NCBI RefSeq assembly: GCF_045062745.1
Contig: NZ_JBJGED010000022.1
Coordinates: 62,001-126,000 of the forward strand
Reading direction: 5' to 3'
Length of the DNA stretch: 64,000 nucleotides
Origin: Paenibacillus_AA sp045062745
GTDB taxonomy: Bacteria > Bacillota > Bacilli > Paenibacillales > NBRC-103111
Positions 60,655-64,000 of the stretch are shown piece after piece (the first letter of the stretch is position 1; the number at the start of each line of letters is the position of its first letter). Position numbers and translations under genes: made by a program. The notes below the pieces were generated by a model. The model had not been told where the DNA came from, did not search any database, and saw only the letters and a list, made by a program, of their open reading frames with translations.

Positions 60655-60840
60655 TAGTTCCATTTCGCCTAATTGCACGAGGGCAGCTTGACTCCGATGG
60701 AGTTCTAATTCGATTTTGTCGAATTGGAGCTCCCTATTGGAGCCCTAGCTCCGTCAGAATGCGTTCTAAATAGGCAAAATCGAGTTGCATCCCCATGAGC
60801 GTTTCGGTTGCGTCTCCCAAGTCGGCAAAATCGAATTACA
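60655..60840. repeat. Interspersed non-coding repeat, diverged copy C
   Basis: It shares the motifs of copies A and B in the same order: TTCGATTTTGTCGAATTGGA, then AGGCAAAATCGAGTTGCA, a GCGTTTCGG spacer and CGGCAAAATCGAATTAC. It is more diverged and lacks the first third. The same motif occurs in both orientations. Confidence 0.65.
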
Positions 60841-60892
60841 CGAAACTCCCCCGGCATCCTTGAGGTTTTCGGGTAGAAAACGTACTCGCTCG

Positions 60893-61101
60893 TTGTAAGG
60901 CTAAATTTACAAATAAGCAGGGGAACTTGACTAAAATCCCGCCATTTTAGCGGATTTCGCCCGTTTGTAAGGCTAACCTTCGTTAATAGTCAAGTACACA
61001 GTACTATTAACGAAGGTTAGCCTTACAATACAACTCCATTCGGCCCAAACAGGTCATACCTTGTTAGGGGATTAGGCTTATTTGTAAGTTTTGCCTTACA
61101 A
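60893..61101. repeat. Nested palindromic element, MITE-like
   Basis: Outer arms of 26 bp (60893-60918 and 61076-61101) are reverse complements with two mismatches, beginning TTGTAAGGC at each tip. Inside, a perfect palindrome has 26-bp arms (60965-60990 and 61003-61028) with a 12-base loop, and its arms also begin TTGTAAGGCTAA. No coding sequence is inside. The 209-bp size and terminal inverted repeats fit a miniature element, but no target-site duplication is obvious. Confidence 0.7.
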
Positions 61102-61153
61102 GATGGACGGCAAGATGGCGATCCAATGCTGATAATACGCTTTTGAAACGCCG

Positions 61154-61182
61154 ACAGCCGTCAGGATCGTCCTGACGGCTGT
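61154..61182 (-). terminator. Strong hairpin after the methyltransferase gene
   Basis: A perfect 13-bp stem (ACAGCCGTCAGGA paired with TCCTGACGGCTGT) and a 3-base loop, 11 bases past the stop codon on the minus strand. The T run is weak, so termination efficiency is uncertain. Confidence 0.65.
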
Positions 61183-61193
61183 AGGTGTTCCGG

Positions 61194-61985
61194 CTACAAA
61201 CGCCGTGCAACGAGGGTGAACGTCTTCGGGATCCCCTTGTCGAATACGTCCGACGAGGCGTTCGGCTCCTCCTCCAGCCGCTCGACGTGGAGGCCGGAGC
61301 TCGCGACGCCGGTGACGATCTCGCCGAGCGTCCATTTGCGCAGCTTCACCTTCGGAAGCGAAGCACCCTCGGAGCCTGGGACGAACTTGGCGTAGGCGAC
61401 CTCGGTTTCTTCGATCGAAGCGTCGAAGTAGTCCCCCGTCACCTTGTGCTTGCGGATGTTGGCCGTCGTGCCGCGCGATTGGATCAGCTTGGTGGAAACC
61501 GGGTGGAAATCCTGCAGGATGAGCTTGCCCCCCGGCTTCAGCAGCCGAACGACCGTCGCCATAAGCGGAGCGAGGTCGAGAAAATAGTGAAGGATGCCGA
61601 ATTCCATCAGCACGAAATCGTAATCGCCGGTCAGCTCCTCGGCGGGCAGCTCCAGCACGTCTGCGACGACGTAACGGATCGGGACCCCGGCCGCCTCGGC
61701 GAGCCGGCTGGCATAGCGGGCATTCGCGGCCGAGAAGTCGACGATCGTCACAGAGGCGCCGAGCAGCGCCATCGGGACCGCTTTGCCGCCGTGCGAGCCG
61801 AGCAGGTTCGCGACCTTCTTGCCGCGCAAGTCGCCCATGTGCCCGGCGAAAGAGCGGATCCGGGCGCCCGGATCCGCCTTCATGCGAGCCGCCGCTTCTT
61901 CGGGGGTGCCGAAGCGGGCGACCCAGGCTTCGTATGCATGCCGGTTCCAGGCTTGCTCATTGTGGAGGTTCAATTCTTTTTGCAT
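61194..61985 (-). CDS. SAM-dependent class I methyltransferase
   Basis: 263 residues. SAM-binding motif I region VANLLGSHGGKAVPMALLGA is followed by the acidic VDFS strand end and motif LMEFGILHYFLDLAPL, then LLKPGGKLILQDFHP. The C-terminal part (KWTLGEIVTGVASSGLHVER) is as in small-molecule methyltransferases. The substrate is unknown. ATG 61985 has GAGGGAG upstream. It is divergent from the GNAT-like gene, with overlapping promoters. Confidence 0.88.
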   Translation of the reverse strand: MQKELNLHNEQAWNRHAYEAWVARFGTPEEAAARMKADPGARIRSFAGHMGDLRGKKVANLLGSHGGKAVPMALLGASVTIVDFSAANARYASRLAEAAGVPIRYVVADVLELPAEELTGDYDFVLMEFGILHYFLDLAPLMATVVRLLKPGGKLILQDFHPVSTKLIQSRGTTANIRKHKVTGDYFDASIEETEVAYAKFVPGSEGASLPKVKLRKWTLGEIVTGVASSGLHVERLEEEPNASSDVFDKGIPKTFTLVARRL

Positions 61986-62057
61986 CAGAGGCGTGGTCTC
62001 CCTCGCAAAATAGCATCAGAGTGTAAGTGACCCCATTATAACGAAAATAAAATAAGA

Positions 62058-62086
62058 TGTATAATGACTTGCATTAAAATTCGCAA
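62058..62086 (-). promoter_or_regulatory. Promoter of the methyltransferase gene
   Basis: On the minus strand TTGCGA (62086-62081), 17 bases, TATACA (62063-62058). Confidence 0.55.
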
Positions 62087-62097
62087 TTATGCATAAT
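62069..62097 (+). promoter_or_regulatory. Promoter of the GNAT-like gene
   Basis: TTGCAT (62069-62074), exactly 17 bases, CATAAT (62092-62097). It overlaps the divergent promoter on the other strand. Confidence 0.6.
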
Positions 62098-62132
62098 TAT
62101 AAGAGAGTACCTTTCAAGCGAGGTGATGTGTG

Positions 62133-62441
62133 ATGGTCATTCATTTCGATAACCGCCTTCCCGATCCGATGAAGCTGGCCGATCTCCTCCAGCAAAGCGG
62201 ATCGGCAGCTCCAGAACGGTTCCCGGATCGAACCCCTGATACGATGCGGGTCATCGCGGCCTACGATTGCGAGCAATTGATCGGGTTCGGGAGCTGGGAC
62301 TCGGAGAACGGGAGCCTGACAGAAGGATCGCTTCCGGACACCATTGTCGTGCTTCCGCAGTACCAGGAACGCAGCCCGATCGACATGACGATCTCCAAGC
62401 TGCTGCATGCGAGGAAGTACAGTCGTCCCGGCCTTTTATAA
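62133..62441 (+). CDS. GNAT-like acetyltransferase, short or truncated
   Basis: 102 residues. The middle reads VIAAYDCEQLIGFGSWDSEN and the later part TIVVLPQYQERSPIDMTISK, like GNAT motifs A with the V-x-P-x-Y-Q acetyl-CoA loop (here lacking the usual R-G-x-G-x-G/A). The protein stops soon after that, without the C-terminal beta strands of the fold, which normally has about 140 residues or more. It could be a truncated, inactive remnant. ATG 62133 has GAGGTGAT upstream; GTG 62130 is possible. Confidence 0.6.
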   Translation: MVIHFDNRLPDPMKLADLLQQSGSAAPERFPDRTPDTMRVIAAYDCEQLIGFGSWDSENGSLTEGSLPDTIVVLPQYQERSPIDMTISKLLHARKYSRPGLL

Positions 62442-62460
62442 CAGATTCAGAACCTATAGT

Positions 62461-62505
62461 GAGCTGGCCTATTGCCTTACAAGGCATTCGGGTCGGCTCT
62501 TTTTT
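62461..62505 (+). terminator. Terminator after the GNAT-like gene
   Basis: GAGC and GGCTC form the outer stem with an inner GCCTT-ac-AAGGC hairpin, followed by six T. Confidence 0.75.
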
Positions 62506-62605
62506 GCGTTTGCCCATGGATGCCGGTTACATACATTAGGCCTCCCATGGAAAACCTATCCGGGATCATGTGTGCCCTAGAAGATTACAGGAGGAGGTGC
62601 CGGCT

Positions 62606-63700
62606 ATGTATCGGGTCAAAACTATAACCGCGCTGCAAATGTACTTTATCCTGACGCTCTCCATCGGCATTTCCAACCATGTAATATTAATCCCCGTCTT
62701 GCTGCAAGTGGCGAAACGAGATGCATGGATCGGGGCGTCGGCGGCGCTTGTCCCTGTCCTGTTGTGGTCCAGTCTTATCTATGTCATTACAAAGCGCAAA
62801 GGGGGCCGTAAGCTGACGGATTGGGTGAAGGAGCAAGCCGGAACCGTTACTTCCAAGGTATTCATGCTGGTAATGGCGGTCTATTGCTTGCTGAACGCGA
62901 TCGTCTCCTTAAGGGATACGATTACCTGGACGAAAGTCACCTACTTGCCCGCTACGCCAAAGTCCGTATCTGGAGTCATGTTCATGTTGCTTTGCTGCAT
63001 CGGAGCGAGACTTGGGATCCGGGCGATCGGCATTACTTCCGGGCTGCTGCTGCCTCTGGTTGTCGTGCTTGGCTACTTTGTCATGACGGCCAATATCAAA
63101 TATAAGGACTATTCCCTGCTGTCCCCTCTCTTTACGCACGGCTACTCTCCCATGCTGCAATCCGCACTTTACACCATAGGAGGGCTGAGCGAGCTGGTAT
63201 TCATATTGATTCTGCAGCACCATCTGTCCACTCCGGTCCGCTATAGAGGCTTGCTCGTGATGCCAGTCATTCTGATCGGGCTAACGGTCGGTCCCTTGAC
63301 CGGGGCTATCGCCATGTTCGGTCCGTTCGAGGCGGCGGACTTGCGCTTCCCCGCGTTCGAGCAATGGCGGATGGTGACACTCGGGAAGTTCATCTCCCAC
63401 CTTGATTTTTTCTCCATCTACCAATGGTTCTCGGGATCGTTCGTTCGCATTTCGCTTATGTTGGCGCTCATTGTGGATCTCATGGGCATTGAACGGCCAC
63501 GAAGCAAAACGTTTTTTTTGATCGGGCTTTCCTTGCTGACCACGGCGGTCGCGTTAATTCCAATCAGCGATATGACCTTTTTGCGTCAATTGACTACCTG
63601 GTATTTTCCGTCGTCGCTTGGCTGGAATCTGTTCGTCACATTGCTGCTCCTCATCCTGGCGTTCCTGCCCGGTAAGCGAAAGGAGGTCAAGACCGGATGA
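62606..63700 (+). CDS. Spore germination permease, GerAB family
   Basis: 364 residues with about ten TM segments of the APC-like GerAB family. It starts MYRVKTITALQMYFILTLSI and has the conserved loop TITWTKVTYLPATP. It is the membrane subunit of a germinant receptor in the spore inner membrane. ATG 62606 follows AGGAGGAGGTG. Its stop overlaps the next start (ATGA at 63697), so it begins a ger operon that continues beyond the window. Confidence 0.9.
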   Translation: MYRVKTITALQMYFILTLSIGISNHVILIPVLLQVAKRDAWIGASAALVPVLLWSSLIYVITKRKGGRKLTDWVKEQAGTVTSKVFMLVMAVYCLLNAIVSLRDTITWTKVTYLPATPKSVSGVMFMLLCCIGARLGIRAIGITSGLLLPLVVVLGYFVMTANIKYKDYSLLSPLFTHGYSPMLQSALYTIGGLSELVFILILQHHLSTPVRYRGLLVMPVILIGLTVGPLTGAIAMFGPFEAADLRFPAFEQWRMVTLGKFISHLDFFSIYQWFSGSFVRISLMLALIVDLMGIERPRSKTFFLIGLSLLTTAVALIPISDMTFLRQLTTWYFPSSLGWNLFVTLLLLILAFLPGKRKEVKTG

Positions 63701-64000
63701 GAGATATAACGCTTCCCGAATTCAATGAACAGGCACTGCGCAATATGTTCGCCAATTCGGCCGATGTCGTCATTGAATCATACGTTTATGGCCGTGAGGA
63801 CAACCCTATACCGGTCCTGCTTATGTACTGCGAGGGATTGGCCGATGCGAAGCGCATCAACGAGCAGGTGCTTCCCCATCTCCATGCGATGCTGGAACGG
63901 CTGGCCGTCTTCGATTCCGACAGCTTGAACCAAAGCAAGACGCTGCAGCTTCATCCGATGGCGGGTCCGAATCTGATGGAATCGATCATGCTTAGGGTGT
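63697..64000 (+). CDS. Spore germination protein, GerAA/GerKA family, 3' end missing
   Basis: The frame is open to the window edge, 101 codons seen, beginning MRDITLPEFNEQALRNMFAN. The block SADVVIESYVYG and VLLMYCEGLADAKRINEQVL matches the N-terminal cytoplasmic domain of GerA-family subunits. It is the partner of the GerAB-like permease, with an ATGA overlap. The membrane part and any gerC gene lie outside the window. Confidence 0.85.
   Translation, partial: MRDITLPEFNEQALRNMFANSADVVIESYVYGREDNPIPVLLMYCEGLADAKRINEQVLPHLHAMLERLAVFDSDSLNQSKTLQLHPMAGPNLMESIMLRV

Larger units (their letters stand above)
60459..61193. other. Non-coding island of 735 bases
   Basis: Holds a terminator (60495-60523), a diverged copy of the interspersed repeat (60655-60840), a 209-bp nested palindromic element (60893-61101) and a strong hairpin near the methyltransferase stop (61154-61182). 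No supported gene is seen; short frames here lack ribosome binding sites and family motifs. Confidence 0.75.

Overview
The window looks like a chromosomal segment of a spore-forming Firmicute of the Paenibacillaceae (Paenibacillus/Cohnella type). The evidence is high G+C with strong AGGAGG-type ribosome binding sites, a T-box-controlled pheST operon, a SigW-type promoter in front of pspA, the ycnJ/ycnI copper pair, GerA-family germination genes at the right end, and CUT1-type sugar ABC transporters next to a DUF5696 protein and a Yip1-like protein. The assignment is an inference from gene content; no rRNA or tRNA gene was seen.

Layout. 1-2.9 kb: 5-oxoprolinase genes pxpB (cut by the window edge), pxpC and pxpA, with a repeat element between pxpC and pxpA. 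3-8.3 kb: a UvrA-like double ABC ATPase, divergent from a leader region (15-codon ORF plus terminator) that precedes a CD3324-family regulator; then a nucleotidyltransferase, a DUF6886 protein and a HIT protein. 8.4-15.5 kb: two Dpp/Opp-type permeases divergent from a phosphorelay module (response regulator, hybrid kinase, Hpt-REC-GGDEF-REC protein). 15.5-21.4 kb: Uma2 and DUF2203 proteins, then ycnJ, a NarL-type two-component pair and ycnI. 21.4-25.6 kb: MFS transporter, pentapeptide protein, ankyrin lipoprotein and a TetR remnant.

25.6-37.6 kb: T-box leader, pheS, pheT, a giant zapA fusion, cvpA and mutS2, with a repeat element, an SDR, a CuA-type lipoprotein and a YvlD-like membrane protein lying where polX is usually found. 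37.6-43.7 kb: SigW promoter and pspA, DUF350 protein, a 25-residue membrane peptide, zinc-ribbon protein, phosphoesterase, MFS transporter, cysK and a YdeI-like gene. 43.7-46 kb: DUF318 permease, a frameshifted family-4 uracil-DNA glycosylase and a structured non-coding stretch.

46-60.5 kb is one tightly packed cluster: MsmX/UgpC-type ATPase, a 997-residue solute-binding protein, permease pair 1, an NHL/Yip1-like membrane protein, a DUF5696 protein, permease pair 2, and an OmpR-type regulator with its kinase. 60.5-61.2 kb is a non-coding island with a diverged repeat copy and a nested palindromic element. The right end holds a methyltransferase, a GNAT-like fragment and the start of a ger operon.

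The most unusual items are the 864-residue ZapA/coiled-coil fusion with 192-bp internal repeats, the double-permease DUF5696/Yip1 cluster, the leader-peptide attenuator candidate at 5.5 kb, and two or three unclassified non-coding repeat or palindrome families.
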